Shown: piece after piece, positions 8,437-18,700 of the stretch
Layout of the letters: every line of letters starts with the position of its first letter
How positions within the stretch are numbered: position 1 is the first letter of the stretch
Assembly (NCBI GenBank): GCA_020633975.1
Contig: JACKCR010000002.1
Location: 1,364,001 to 1,428,000, forward strand
Source: Candidatus Eiseniibacteriota bacterium
GTDB taxonomy: Bacteria; Eisenbacteria; RBG-16-71-46; CAIMUX01
Length of the DNA stretch: 64,000 nt
Direction of reading: 5' to 3'
Position numbers and translations under genes: made by a program
Notes under the pieces: generated by a model
What the model was told of the DNA's origin: nothing
Database searches by the model: none
Seen by the model: the letters and a program-made list of their open reading frames with translations, nothing else

Positions 8437-8582
8437 GACCTTCTCCTTTCCAGAGGACCGGGCCGCGCAGTCCTCGAGCGCGGCGGTCTGCGGACGGGGT
8501 CTGCCGGAGCGATCCCGGCGTCCGCGGATGGTAGTGAAGCAAGAAAGCCGACGACGTTTCCGTCGCCGGCTACTCGTACATG

Positions 8583-8656
<74 letters not shown>

Positions 8657-8669
8657 CAATTCCATGATG

Positions 8670-8757
8670 CGGAGAGGGGGGGATTCGAACCCCCGGTGGG
8701 CTTTTGACCCACAACACATTAGCAATGTGCCGCCTTCAGCCACTCGGCCACCTCTCC
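8670..8757 (-). tRNA. tRNA-Ser (GCT)
   Basis: A class II tRNA with acceptor GGAGAGG/CCTCTCC, anticodon loop TTGCTAA (anticodon GCT, codon AGC), a long variable arm and T-loop TTCGAAT. CCA is not encoded. It is the third of four serine tRNAs in this 2-kb block. Confidence 0.94.
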
Positions 8758-8770
8758 AGGTATCTCGACC

Positions 8771-8856
8771 TGGCGGAGGGTGTAGGATTCGAACCCACGT
8801 GGCTTTCGCCAAACGGTTTTCAAGACCGCCGCCTTAAACCACTCGGCCAACCCTCC
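8771..8856 (-). tRNA. tRNA-Ser (TGA)
   Basis: A class II tRNA with acceptor GGAGGGT/ACCCTCC, anticodon loop CTTGAAA (anticodon TGA, codon UCA) and CCA encoded at 8771-8773. The anticodon would read UCA, and it is an ordinary serine tRNA, not selenocysteine tRNA: the acceptor is 7 bp and the D-arm is normal. Confidence 0.94.
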
Positions 8857-8967
8857 GTAGATCCGGCAAGGTAACAGCGCCTCGGAAACGCTGTCAAGCC
8901 ACGTTCCCTACGGGATTCCACGATGCCCGCGATCTCTGGATCCGCGCGGGCAACCCCGCGCCCCAGA

Positions 8968-10080
8968 TCACACCGCGAATGCGCTCTCCCCTTCGATTCG
9001 ACCGCCCGCGAGCATCCGTCCGTCGCGGTAGATCACGCACGACTGACCGGGCGCAACGGCGCGCTGCTCGTGGTCGAACACGACCTCCAGCTCGTCGGGA
9101 CCGTCTCCCTCCAGGAAGGTCGCCGTCGCAGGGGCCGGATCGTGCCGGTATCGGATCTTCACCTCGACCGGCGCTGCCTCGATGTACGAGCGCGGGACGA
9201 AGGTCTGAACGCCGGAGACGCGACACCGCTTCCGGCCGAGCTCTTCCGACGTACCCACGGTGAGCGTGTTCGTCTCGGGATCGAGCGCGAGCACGTGAAG
9301 CGGGGTCTCGTGCGAGATGCCGAGCCCCCTCCGCTGGCCGACCGTGTAGTGGACCAGCCCCGGATGCTCCCCGAGCCGTGTTCCCGACGAGTCGAGTATG
9401 TCTCCGGGCCGGAAGAGCGGGTGCTCTTCCGGGAGCTGCTCCTCCAGCACCTTCACGTAGCCCTTTCCGTCGACGAAGCAGATGTCCTGGCTCTCTTCTT
9501 TGTCCCACACAGGAAGGCCCAGCCGCTTCGCCTGCTGGCGCGCGTCGGCCTTCGTGAGGTCCCCTAAGGGAAAGAGAGTCCGCTCCAGGACGGCACCAGG
9601 CACGCCCCAGAGCACGTAGGTCTGGTCCTTGGCCGCGTCGTCCGCGCGCCGCAGAAGCACAGTCGGCTTCCCTTCCACGTCGACCGTCTCGCGCTTCACA
9701 TAGTGCCCGGTCGCGATCCAGTCGTAGCCGTTCTCCTTCGCGAACGAGAGGAGCGGCGCGAACTTCACGTGCGTGTTGCACTCGACGCAGGGATTCGGCG
9801 TCCGTCCTCGTCCATACTCGGAGACGAAGTCTTCGATCACGGTGCGCCGGAAGAGTTCCTCGAAGTCGAGCACGGTGTGCGGGATCCCGAGACGTCTCGC
9901 TACAGACTGCGCGTCACGGACGCCTTCGAGCCCACAGCACGCCTTCGTCTCCCTCCCCTCTTCGCCGTAGCAGAAGAGTTTGAAGGTGACGCCAGCGACG
10001 TCCCAACCGGACTCCAAGAGAAGAGCGGCGGCGACCGAGGAGTCGACACCGCCGCTCATCGCAACGAGGATACGGCCCAT
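8968..10080 (-). CDS. mnmA: tRNA 2-thiouridylase MnmA
   Basis: MnmA activates U34 of tRNA-Lys/Glu/Gln with ATP and transfers sulfur to form 2-thiouridine. The 370 residues have the PP-loop S-G-G-V-D-S-S (9-15). The catalytic Cys pair is C101 in N-P-C-V-E-C-N and C201 in S-Q-D-I-C-F-V. The central G-Q-R-R-G-L-G-I motif and the C-terminal beta-barrel are present. C98 is an extra Cys three residues before the nucleophile. Start ATG at 10080. Confidence 0.97.
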   Translation of the reverse strand: MGRILVAMSGGVDSSVAAALLLESGWDVAGVTFKLFCYGEEGRETKACCGLEGVRDAQSVARRLGIPHTVLDFEELFRRTVIEDFVSEYGRGRTPNPCVECNTHVKFAPLLSFAKENGYDWIATGHYVKRETVDVEGKPTVLLRRADDAAKDQTYVLWGVPGAVLERTLFPLGDLTKADARQQAKRLGLPVWDKEESQDICFVDGKGYVKVLEEQLPEEHPLFRPGDILDSSGTRLGEHPGLVHYTVGQRRGLGISHETPLHVLALDPETNTLTVGTSEELGRKRCRVSGVQTFVPRSYIEAAPVEVKIRYRHDPAPATATFLEGDGPDELEVVFDHEQRAVAPGQSCVIYRDGRMLAGGRIEGESAFAV

Positions 10081-10090
10081 CCGAGGTCTG

Positions 10091-11272
10091 CTATCCCTCT
10101 TCCTTCGCCCGGATCTTGCCGAGACGATCGATCAGCTGCGACTGACGTTCGACCTGGGCCGGAGCGTTGCCGGCGCAGTTCGAACCGCTCGGAATGTTTC
10201 CGAACCAGGTCCTGGCCTGCTCGAAGGAAGCCTTCGCCGCGTCCCAGCTCTTCGCCTTCTGCTGCGCTTCGCCTTTCTTCGACATCGATTCCGCACGAAC
10301 GTAGGCCACACAGCCCCAACCCGAATCGATCTGGAGCCCCTTGTTGCAGACCGAGATCGCGCGGTCGTACTGGCCGTCGTCGACCAAGGCACTCCCGTAG
10401 AAGTAGTACATGTTCTCGGTCGGCGACTCGGTGTGCTCCAAGATGTAGTCGTAGATCGGGAACGCTTCCTTGGTCCGTCCGGCCTTGTTCAGAGAGTAGG
10501 CGAGAAGTTCTCGATCGCCGAGCGTGCCCGGGTCGTCCCCGTGCTGGTCGACCAGCTTCTGGTAGAGATCGACCGCGTGTTCCCAGTCCTCGGCCTTGAG
10601 GTGGAAGTACGCGAGCTTCCTCTTGAGATCGACGTTCGTCGAGTCGCGATCGACCTGACGACGCGTGAAGGCATACGCCTCTTCGTACTGCTTCAGCTCG
10701 AGCGCGAGGTTCGTCAGCTTCTCTTCGAGGCCTACGATCTGCTGATCCGACTGATAGGCCTTCTCGTAGAGCATGAACGCTTCGGGCTTCTTCCCTTCCT
10801 GCTCATAGGCCACCGCGAGGTACTGCACGGTGGAGAGCCGGTCCGGCTGGTCCTCGAGTACGCCGAGGAACAGGTCGACCGCTTCCTCGCCCCGGCCACT
10901 CTGCTGGTAGGCGAAGCCGAGTGCTTCCTTCGCTTCCATGTCGGTACCGTCGAGCTCGAGTGCCTTCTCGTAGTTCTCGATGGCGCCAGGGAAGTTCTTG
11001 AGATTGAGTTCGATGTTCCCGAGCTGGACGTAGGCCTTCCGGTAGTCGGGACAGGCCTCGATCACCGTGACGAACGCGTCCTTCGCATCGATGAGACGAG
11101 AGTTCTTCTTGAACTCGACCCCGGAGGCGTACTGACGATCGCACAGCTCTCTCGGGTCGAAGACCTTCGTCTTCGTCTCCTTCTTCTTCTTCGCGTACGC
11201 GTCATCGACGATCGCGAGCCCCGAAACGAGCAAGGCTACGACCAGCAGGCTCACGGTCTTCCGTATCGACAT
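10091..11272 (-). CDS. Secreted TPR-repeat protein
   Basis: The 393 residues begin with a signal peptide (hydrophobic L-L-V-V-A-L-L-V-S-G-L-A, likely cleavage after D-A-Y-A), then a K-K-K-K-E-T-K-T-K stretch. About seven tetratricopeptide repeats follow (for example A-Y-V-Q-L-G-N-I-E-L-N-L-K-N and A-L-G-F-A-Y-Q-Q-S-G-R-G-E-E-A). They should act as a periplasmic protein-interaction scaffold. The neighbour upstream (11374-12102) is also an exported TPR protein. No specific role is apparent. Confidence 0.82.
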   Translation of the reverse strand: MSIRKTVSLLVVALLVSGLAIVDDAYAKKKKETKTKVFDPRELCDRQYASGVEFKKNSRLIDAKDAFVTVIEACPDYRKAYVQLGNIELNLKNFPGAIENYEKALELDGTDMEAKEALGFAYQQSGRGEEAVDLFLGVLEDQPDRLSTVQYLAVAYEQEGKKPEAFMLYEKAYQSDQQIVGLEEKLTNLALELKQYEEAYAFTRRQVDRDSTNVDLKRKLAYFHLKAEDWEHAVDLYQKLVDQHGDDPGTLGDRELLAYSLNKAGRTKEAFPIYDYILEHTESPTENMYYFYGSALVDDGQYDRAISVCNKGLQIDSGWGCVAYVRAESMSKKGEAQQKAKSWDAAKASFEQARTWFGNIPSGSNCAGNAPAQVERQSQLIDRLGKIRAKEEG

Positions 11273-11373
11273 CCTCTCTCCCTCTTCAGCGAGTGCCTAC
11301 CCAACCCTGGGCGCAGGGTATCATCCGATCCCAGGGGCGGCGCAAGGCCATGATTCCAGCCCTGATACCGGGT

Positions 11374-12102
11374 TCACTTCGAATCGGTTCCCGGGCCCCC
11401 GATTCCGACCAGTGTCCTCAGCACCTGGATCCCCTCCCGCGCCGTCGCGGCCGTCTCGGAGTCCGGGTCGATTGCGATCACCTTCTCCCACTCGCGGATC
11501 GCCTCCTTGTAGATGCCGGCGTCCGCAAAGGAAACCCCGATCAGATAGACCGCGAGCTGGCTCTCCGGGTCACGTTGAGCCGCTTCCTCGTAGAGGGCGA
11601 GCGCCTCGTCGTAACGACGGAGAGCGTAGAGAGCCTGACCCCGATTGCAGAGGACGTGCGAGTTCCCGGGATCGAGCTCGAGCGCCTGGTCGAACGCGAC
11701 CAGCGCCTCTTCGGACTTCCCGGACTCGTTGAGGACGACCCCCAGATTGATGGTTGCCCCCAGGTGTTTCGGATCGATCTCGAGGATCCTCCGGTACTCC
11801 GCCTCCGCTTGCGGGCGTCGTCCGAGGTTGTAGTAGAAGTTCCCGAGATCGAAGTGGGCCTCGACATCCTCCGGATCCGCCGCGATCTTCGCGCGCAGAG
11901 CGGTTTCCTCCGACGCCTCGTCCGCGTTCGCTTCCGACTGCGCCGCGGCGAACCGAGGAGTAAGCGTCGCCCCCGCGACTCCGAAGACGAGGACCGCCGC
12001 ACTGAGGAATCCGCGCCACACCCAGCGACGTTCGGAACGCCAGACGCCGGCCATCGCGCCGCGCGGCCGTCGTGCCTCACTCCACCCGAATCCTCCGCTC
12101 AC
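11374..12102 (-). CDS. Exported TPR-repeat protein coupled to pgi
   Basis: The start is GTG at 12102. It overlaps the pgi stop as GTGA and has GGGAGG about 8 nt upstream, a better signal than ATG at 12054. The 242-residue product has an N-terminal signal anchor (W-R-G-F-L-S-A-A-V-L-V-F-G-V-A-G) and then about five TPR units with consensus W/L-G and A/L-Y positions (F-D-L-G-N-F-Y-Y-N-L-G-R). It is probably periplasmic or membrane-tethered. Function unknown. Confidence 0.8.
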   Translation of the reverse strand: MSGGFGWSEARRPRGAMAGVWRSERRWVWRGFLSAAVLVFGVAGATLTPRFAAAQSEANADEASEETALRAKIAADPEDVEAHFDLGNFYYNLGRRPQAEAEYRRILEIDPKHLGATINLGVVLNESGKSEEALVAFDQALELDPGNSHVLCNRGQALYALRRYDEALALYEEAAQRDPESQLAVYLIGVSFADAGIYKEAIREWEKVIAIDPDSETAATAREGIQVLRTLVGIGGPGTDSK

Positions 12103-13547
12103 TTCGCACCTCCCACGATCCAAGACTCTGCACGGTTCTGATACGACGCCAGCTCCTCGCCCTTCTCTTCGTATCCGGCACGGCCGAGCGCGCCGTACGT
12201 GAGATTCTTGCCTTCCTCGACTCCGGGCTGGTTGAAGGCATCGACGTTGTAGAGCTGGCCAGCGATCGCGGTCGCCATTTCGTACACCTGGAAGAGCTGC
12301 CCCAGCACGTGAGGCCCCACGGAATCGGCCCGCCACGTGATCGTCGGCCTCGATGCTCGAACCAGCGCCATCTCCGTCGCGGTCTGCTCGATCCGGAAGA
12401 CTTCACCGAGAGAGTGCCCCTCGAGGTAGGCCAGCCCCTTCCCTTCGCCCGTGAGCGGGGGCGCCCCGAGGGCGACGTCGACCCCGGGATCTTCCACCCG
12501 GACGAGCGTGAGGAGCTTGTCGTTCGGACCCTCAGTGTAGAGCTGGATCTGCGAGTGCTGGTCCGTCGTGCCGAGCGCCCGAACCGGTGTCTGTCCGACC
12601 GGAGCTCGCTCTTCGCCGTCGGGCGACTGGTTCTTGCCGAGGCTCTCGGCCCAGAGCTGTCCGAACCACTCCGCGAACGTCTTGAGACGATCGGAGTACG
12701 GCATCATCACCGCGACCGACTTCCCCTTGAGGCGGTCCATCAGGAAGTGGATGAGTGCGAGGAGCGCCGCCGGATTGGACTCGACTTCCTGGTTCGTGCA
12801 GCGCTCGTGCATCTGGAACGCGCCGTCCAGGAGCAGCTTCGGATCGAGGCCGGTCGCCATGGCCGGAAAGAGCCCGACCGGCGTGAGGACCGAGAACCGT
12901 CCACCGACGTTCTCCGGAATGTCCATGACCGCGATGTCGTGACGCATCGCCGTCTCGCGAAGGAAACCGCGCACGGGATCCGTCGTGAACGCGAGGTGCT
13001 TCCGGACGTCTTCCTCTCCCACCACCGCGGCGAGCTCGCGCCACGCGATCGAGAGCTGCGCCATCGTCTCGACCGTGGAGCCGGACTTGCTGATCACGTT
13101 GAAGAGCGTCCGCTTCAGATCGAGCTGGGAGAGGAGCTGGACGAACCCGTCCGGATCGATGTTGTCCGCGATGAGAAGCGAGCGCGCAGGCCCGCCCGTC
13201 TTTCCCACGTCGCCGAGACCGAACGGCCCCCAGGCCGTCTCGAAAATCGCGCGCGGCCCGAGCGCAGACCCGCCGATCCCGAGCACGACGACCGTGTCGA
13301 TCCCACCCAGGGTCTTCTCCGAGACTCGTTCGACCTGTGCGAGGAGATCCCTGCGCTCGGGTAGATCGAGGAACCCGAGCCGCTCGGCTTCGACTGCCTT
13401 GAGCGCGTCTCTGAGACGATCGAGCCACGACTCCATCTCTCGAGTCGAGAGGCCGTGCTTCGGGCCGACGACTTCGTCGAGGATGTTCGTGAGGTCGAGG
13501 CGCAACGGCGACTCGGCGCGGTGACGCTCGGTGGACGAGTAGGACAT
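12099..13547 (-). CDS. pgi: Glucose-6-phosphate isomerase
   Basis: Pgi interconverts glucose-6-phosphate and fructose-6-phosphate. The 482-residue protein has the SIS-domain signatures G-I-G-G-S-A-L-G-P, S-K-S-G-S-T-V-E-T (phosphate-binding) and a later E-N-V-G-G-R-F-S-V-L-T (catalytic Glu region). The C-terminal catalytic-Lys area is around G-V-E-E-G-K-N. Length fits bacterial Pgi of the shorter kind. Start ATG at 13547. Confidence 0.95.
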   Translation of the reverse strand: MSYSSTERHRAESPLRLDLTNILDEVVGPKHGLSTREMESWLDRLRDALKAVEAERLGFLDLPERRDLLAQVERVSEKTLGGIDTVVVLGIGGSALGPRAIFETAWGPFGLGDVGKTGGPARSLLIADNIDPDGFVQLLSQLDLKRTLFNVISKSGSTVETMAQLSIAWRELAAVVGEEDVRKHLAFTTDPVRGFLRETAMRHDIAVMDIPENVGGRFSVLTPVGLFPAMATGLDPKLLLDGAFQMHERCTNQEVESNPAALLALIHFLMDRLKGKSVAVMMPYSDRLKTFAEWFGQLWAESLGKNQSPDGEERAPVGQTPVRALGTTDQHSQIQLYTEGPNDKLLTLVRVEDPGVDVALGAPPLTGEGKGLAYLEGHSLGEVFRIEQTATEMALVRASRPTITWRADSVGPHVLGQLFQVYEMATAIAGQLYNVDAFNQPGVEEGKNLTYGALGRAGYEEKGEELASYQNRAESWIVGGAK

Positions 13548-13621
13548 CCCGGCAACCTCCTCCGGAGTCGGAACTGCGGGTTGGGCAAAGACGTGAGCCT
13601 ATACCCGGAACTGCCTGAGGC

Positions 13622-14209
13622 TCAACGCGGATCCTCGTCCTCGTCCGGGCCGGCGGCGTCACCTGGCCCTCGCTCCGGGTCGGCCGCCTCTCGATCGGAG
13701 GCGAAAGGAGACCCGGCTAGGAAGTGGCGCTCGACGTCGTCGAGGGAACCGGAGCGGAGCCACTTCTCCGGAGTCCGGACGACCCGGGCGTGCAGCTTCC
13801 GGAATTCTGGGACCGAGAGGAGTCGGATCTCGTCTCCGAGCGAGGCCCCCAGGGTCCGGAGATCCGAGGTCACGACACAGACGGAGCGCCCCGCCTGGAG
13901 CTCTGCGTTCGCCAGGATCCGGATCAGGTCGTCGGCTTCCGCGGGGGGACCGGCGTAGGAGACGCGGAGGTTCGGCAGGTTCCGGGCCGGTCGGGTGGCC
14001 GTGTCCGCGCCGTCGAACACTACGTGCGGCTGGACCCCGGCCGCACGGCCGAAACTCTCGGCCCACTCCTCCAGCTCTTCCCGCGCGCGCTGACCATCAC
14101 CGGTCCTATGGAGCCTTCCCCAGCGGGCCGAAGCGAAGATCAGGTTGTGCCCGTCGAGGATCCAGACGAATCGGCCAGGTGATCCCGACGGGCTCGGTGC
14201 GCGTGCCAT
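13622..14209 (-). CDS. YacP-like NYN-domain protein
   Basis: The 195-residue protein begins, after a short Pro/Ser-rich lead, with W-I-L-D-G-H-N-L-I-F-A, the acidic start of the NYN/PIN-like fold of the YacP (DUF901) family. Further acidic positions are V-F-D-G-A-D, A-D-D-L-I-R and V-T-S-D. B. subtilis YacP (Rae1) is a ribosome-associated endoribonuclease, so RNA cleavage is a reasonable guess. The acidic C-terminal tail (D-E-D-E-D) is lineage-specific. Confidence 0.82.
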   Translation of the reverse strand: MARAPSPSGSPGRFVWILDGHNLIFASARWGRLHRTGDGQRAREELEEWAESFGRAAGVQPHVVFDGADTATRPARNLPNLRVSYAGPPAEADDLIRILANAELQAGRSVCVVTSDLRTLGASLGDEIRLLSVPEFRKLHARVVRTPEKWLRSGSLDDVERHFLAGSPFASDREAADPERGPGDAAGPDEDEDPR

Positions 14210-14233
14210 GGGCGAAGAGTACCTCGGATCGCC

Positions 14234-14276
14234 GAAAACGAGAGAGGGAGGAGGGAATCCGTCCCTCCTCCCTCTC
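14234..14276 (-). terminator. Intrinsic terminator
   Basis: A perfect 15-bp stem (14242-14256 with 14262-14276, 5-nt loop) is followed on the minus strand by CTCGTTTTCGG. It lies just past the end of the lipoprotein gene (14327) and before the YacP-like start, so it should end the lipoprotein transcript. Confidence 0.8.
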
Positions 14277-14326
14277 CTTCGATCAGCGGCCGGGGCAAGG
14301 GACCGCTGTCGATCGTTGGATGGCCG

Positions 14327-15427
14327 TTACTGCCTGCCTTCGCCTCCGAGGCCGTCTTGGGCCGGACAGGTGGCGCACCAGATTCCGGAGAAGTAGCCGC
14401 CGCGTTCCCCTGAGGTGACCCAGCGTCCGCGGACGAGGCCTTCCTCCTCCCCCGTCTCGCTGTACCAGCCGCCACGGAAGGTGCCGACTCCGTTCGCGAG
14501 GTCCCCGCGTGCGACTTCGACCGTGCCTCTGAGGAGCCCCTCGAACGCGCCGTCGCGTCCGATGTACTTGCCGTAGAAGACGGTCTTGTCGATCGAGGCG
14601 TCGTTCTCGAAGTGACCGCGGAGGAATCCGTCGATCCCGGTCCGCGGGTTCACCCACTGACCCTCGAACGCGCCGACGTCCTCAGTCGTGTTCCAGCCCC
14701 AGCGTCCCATGACCCAACCCTGGACGTTGACCGCCGCGTTGCTCTCCATCGCGTTCACACGGAGCTGATTGCCTGCGTCGTCGACGTCGTAGGTCTCGTC
14801 CCACTCGGCGAGCTGGTCGAAGGTCAGAGTGAGATCGTAGGCCGCCGTATCGAGGACCAACGTCTCGGAAGAGAGGTCTCCGACCGCGTCGGCCGGAACA
14901 TGAACGACCACCGTGAGTCCGTCGACCCCACCCATCGTGTGGCTGATCCACTCGACCATGGCCGGGTCTTCACGTGGGAACACCGCTTCGTCGCCCTGCG
15001 ACTCTTCGAACGAGTAGACGTGGCGGAGGACGATCCGCCCGACACTGGTGGTGAGCGAACCGCTCCAGTCCACCGTCTCGCCCAGAGGATCGTTGAGGTC
15101 GCCGTTCGGCTTCCGCTCGAGGACGCCCCAGCGCAGCGTGACGGCGTAGCTCTTCCCGTTCGGATCGTCGGCGAGGTCGCGCGTTTCCTCATCGTCCGCG
15201 ACCGGATCCGCGACGCTCACCTCACCCGTGAGGTCTGCCTGCAAATCGCTATCGCCGAACGCGGGGAGTTCGTCCGACGTGTCGTAGCCACCGAACTCCT
15301 CGGAGATGTTCGGGTCGGTCCCGCCCGTCGGGTCCGTACCGTTGTCGTCGCTGGAGCAACCGCTCCAGGCCATCAGTGCGAGACCGAGGGCGGCGATGAG
15401 CCCCAGCTCCAGCCGCTTCGCTTTCAT
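14327..15427 (-). CDS. Secreted lipoprotein with G-F-x-G-x-W repeats
   Basis: The start is ATG at 15427 with AGGAGGG 6 nt upstream; the frame extends further but the signal peptide begins here. The leader L-G-L-I-A-A-L-G-L-A-L-M-A-W-S-G-C gives a lipoprotein of 366 residues. An acidic Asp/Gly linker is followed by a beta-rich domain. The C-terminal 130 residues contain four repeats of the form G-x-F-x-G-x-W/L or L-R-G-x-F/W (G-A-F-E-G-Q-W, G-F-L-R-G-H-F, G-T-F-R-G-G-W, G-Y-F-S-G-I-W), like a beta-solenoid. Function unknown. Confidence 0.78.
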   Translation of the reverse strand: MKAKRLELGLIAALGLALMAWSGCSSDDNGTDPTGGTDPNISEEFGGYDTSDELPAFGDSDLQADLTGEVSVADPVADDEETRDLADDPNGKSYAVTLRWGVLERKPNGDLNDPLGETVDWSGSLTTSVGRIVLRHVYSFEESQGDEAVFPREDPAMVEWISHTMGGVDGLTVVVHVPADAVGDLSSETLVLDTAAYDLTLTFDQLAEWDETYDVDDAGNQLRVNAMESNAAVNVQGWVMGRWGWNTTEDVGAFEGQWVNPRTGIDGFLRGHFENDASIDKTVFYGKYIGRDGAFEGLLRGTVEVARGDLANGVGTFRGGWYSETGEEEGLVRGRWVTSGERGGYFSGIWCATCPAQDGLGGEGRQ

Positions 15428-15534
15428 GGAATCCCTCCTGTCTGATCGGACAGGGAGGCCCCCCGGCCCTCCCCTTGTTTCTCGCTGCCTGAGAGAACGT
15501 ATGAATCTCCGTGCCACCTGCTCCGCCAAAGGGG

Positions 15535-15563
15535 CAAGTACATATTTCATAAACCATTAGCAA
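15535..15563 (-). promoter_or_regulatory. Possible sigma70-type promoter
   Basis: On the minus strand TTGCTA (15558-15563) and TACTTG (15535-15540) are spaced by 17 nt in the only AT-rich stretch of the gap. It would drive the lipoprotein gene at 15427. The -10 match is poor. Confidence 0.35.
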
Positions 15564-15730
15564 GATCAGCGCAGAGAATGGATCTACTCGGGCTCAGGGA
15601 AGATTGTGCATTCGGGTACGGGTCAGAGGTTCCCCTGCGCGCAGCAGTACACCTCGACCAGGTGCGCGAGAAGTGCAGCCGTTCCGGCGGATCGTTCGCG
15701 GGCGCGAGTTCCGACGGGGCCGATCGGAAT

Positions 15731-15781
15731 CGCCCCGACGCGAGGGCGTCGGGCGCGTGCCAGCTTGAAGAGCCGGCACGC
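15731..15781 (-). terminator. Two tandem GC-rich hairpins, possible terminator
   Basis: Hairpin one pairs CGACGC (15736-15741) with GCGTCG (15746-15751), extended by CGCC/GGCG around a bulged C. Hairpin two pairs GCGTGCC (15755-15761) with GGCACGC (15775-15781). They lie directly after the stop of the 1874-residue gene (15789) but lack a U-tract. Confidence 0.45.
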
Positions 15782-15788
15782 TGACCGG

Positions 15789-18700
15789 TCACTTCAGTCG
15801 AACCATCCGGTTCGTCAGCACCTTGCCGTCCCAGGCCAAGCGAACGAAGTAGACGCCGGACGCCAGCGGATGCGAACGGTCCGAGCGACCATCCCAGACG
15901 ACTTGGTGCCGTCCCGCCTCGAGCGGCTCCGAGACCAGCCGACGAACTCGCCGCCCGCCGACATCGAAGATCTCGAGGTCGACCTGGCCGGTCCGTGGGA
16001 TCTGGAAGCGAAGCGTGGTCTGCCCCCCGAACGGGTTCGGCTCGCCGTTCCCGAGGGCGAAGGCGAGCGAGCCCGAACGCGCGGTCACGGGATACGAGGT
16101 GTCGTACCCGCCGCTATTGCGCACGGACGCGATGACGTAGGCGTACCAGGTGTCTGGTTCTACCGTTCGGTCGACGAAGACGTGCTCTCCTGTGCCGCGG
16201 AACGTGACTTCGGTCGGCACGAGTTCGTAGTCCTCGAGGTTCGGCTCACCCGACAGGTCCACATCCGGGCCCTCGACGATCCGCCGGTAGATGAGGTAGT
16301 CGACTCCGCTCGCGCCGGCGAGGCCCGTCCATCCGACCTCGACGCCTAGATCGAGAGGTCGCGCGTAGAGGTGGAGGTCGACGATCGGAGTCACGTCCCC
16401 GAACACCAGGATCGAGCGTGGCTCCCGCATGAGTTCGACCGCAGCTAGCGGCGCGAACCCCTGGCCTTGGGAGACGAAGATCGCTCCCCTCCCCGTCTCC
16501 TGAGCCGCGGGTGCGGCCTCTCCGTCGACGAGCACGAGGTCCCCATCGATCTGCACGACGAGGTCGTGCGGACGCCGGAACTCGTCGGAAACGGCGTAGA
16601 GCACAGGCGTCGAACCCGGGGTGTCTGGGACCGTCCAGATCGAACCGATCCCGTTCCCAGACGGTGTGGCCCTCTGGTCGACGACGTAGATCGTGCTGTC
16701 CCCGGCGACCGTGATTGCGACCGGCTCCACCCACTCCGGGGACGCGGCAAACAACGTGGAGGTGCCTTCGGCCAGATCGAGTTCCCAGATCGCGCCTCGA
16801 TTGACACCCGTACCGAGCGGATCCGCGTCCGCGTCCAAGAGGAGCCAGCGACCGGTTTTCGTCTGAGCGATGTCGATCGGACGGACCCAGGTCGTGTCCG
16901 ACACCAAGGGAAGCACCTGCCCACTCGTCGGCTCGACGTAGTACACCGCACCCGGTCCAACGGGATCGTCGAGCAAGAACGGATCTGCCCAGGAGTCGAC
17001 CACGAGCAACCCGTCTTCCTCGAACGGCACGATCGACTCCGTGCGGAGCCAGGAAACATCCGCGGCGGCGAGCCTGGAGCTGAGGTCCGAGGGATCGACC
17101 TCGAAGACGGCACCACGGCGACCGTTCGGCGGCTGCTGCGCGACGTCGAGCAGGTAGAGCTTGGGATTGCTGTCTCCCAAGATCGCGAGATCGATCGGGA
17201 CGACCCAATCGAGATCTGCGAACAGCGAGACCGTCGTTCCGGTGCGTTGCTGCACTTTGAGAATCGCGCCACGTCCTCGCCCGGTGAGGAGCGGGTCGGC
17301 GTCTTCGTCGACGACGTAGAAGTACCCGGGATCGAATCCGACGAAGACCGCTAGGTGCGCGGTTCGGGAGAGCTCGCCGACGATTGGTCCGCGCGCCAGC
17401 GGCGCGAACTCCAGAATGCGATCCTTCACCCGAGGCGGATCGAGCTGCGCCTCGTACGAGATCTGGGCCGACTGGGCAGGCGAGAGTTCGCCGGTCCAGG
17501 TGATCGTGTTGCCCACGATCACGGCCGTCCCGACGGTAGCTTCGACCGAGCCGGGAACGGCGACGACCCCGTCGGGCAGCGTGTCTTCGAACTCGGCGAC
17601 AGCGGGAATGCTGCCGTCGTTTCGAATCTCAGCCTGGATGGCGACCCGGTCCGAGGCCCGGAGCGGTGCACCGTCCGTGTCCTCGACCCCGTACGCGGAG
17701 AACTGGATGGCCGAGGCGGGCAGCTGCGCAACCTCTGAGGGGAAGACGAGGCCGTCCGTCCAGGCGAAGTCGCGAAGGACGCGCGCAGCCGGATCGTACC
17801 GGAAGATGATGCCAGTCTGATCCGGCAGGCCGTTCGGCGACGCGGCCTGGTCGAGGATGAGCACGCTGCCGTCCTGCTGCGGATAGCTGCGATAGGGGCG
17901 AACGAGGCGCGCGATGGCGAGGAACTCGCTCAGGGTCCCTTCATCAGGGTCGAGCGTGAACAGAGTCCCGGTCGTGGTCGAGAAGTTCCTAGGGTTCGCG
18001 ACCAGGTCCGTGATGAGGAGGAGAGTGTCTTGGTAGGTAGTGAGGCCCGTGGGCTCGACGAGCTGCGGGAACTGCCAGGTGTTCTCGATCGCCCCGGTGC
18101 TCGGATTGATCTCGAAGATCGAAGCGCTCGATACTTGTCCCGGATTCGCGCTCCGGTCCGTCACGAAGAGGCGCCCGTCTGCCAGGTACGTCGCTTCGGA
18201 GAGGAAGCGGAACTCCGGATCGCCCGACAGCAACGTCGGCACGGTCGCCCCACGCTCCAAGAGGAAGAGGCCCCCCTCCCCTGCGGTGTTTCCGTTGAAG
18301 TCGGCGCTCCGGTCGACGATGAGAAGGTCGCCGTCCGGGGTCTCGACGAGATCGACAGGGGTGGGAAGAGCGCTGTTGTCGGTCAGCATCGACTCGAGCG
18401 TGCCGCGATTCGGATCCAGCTCGAACACTTCCCCGGGGTTCGCCGCCTGCCGGTCTGCGATGATGAGATGGCCGTCCGAACGGAATAGGATCGACGACGG
18501 GTCGACGAAAGGCGGGCCTGCTTCGAGGATCGACGCGGGTTCCTGGTTCCTGCCGAGGCGGAAGACCGCTCCCAAACCGCCGCCGAGATCGTTCGGATCC
18601 GCCGATTCATCGGAGACGAGGATCGTCCCCGGAACGAACGGCGCGGCCAGGACCGTCTCGAACCGCCGCTCCTCGACCTGGTCGCTCGCGTATGCGGTCG

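Larger units (their letters stand above)
15428..15788. other. 361-base intergenic region
   Basis: No credible CDS. The half near the lipoprotein gene is AT-rich for this genome and contains the putative promoter at 15535-15563. The half near the 1874-residue gene holds two adjacent GC-rich hairpins at 15731-15781. Confidence 0.6.
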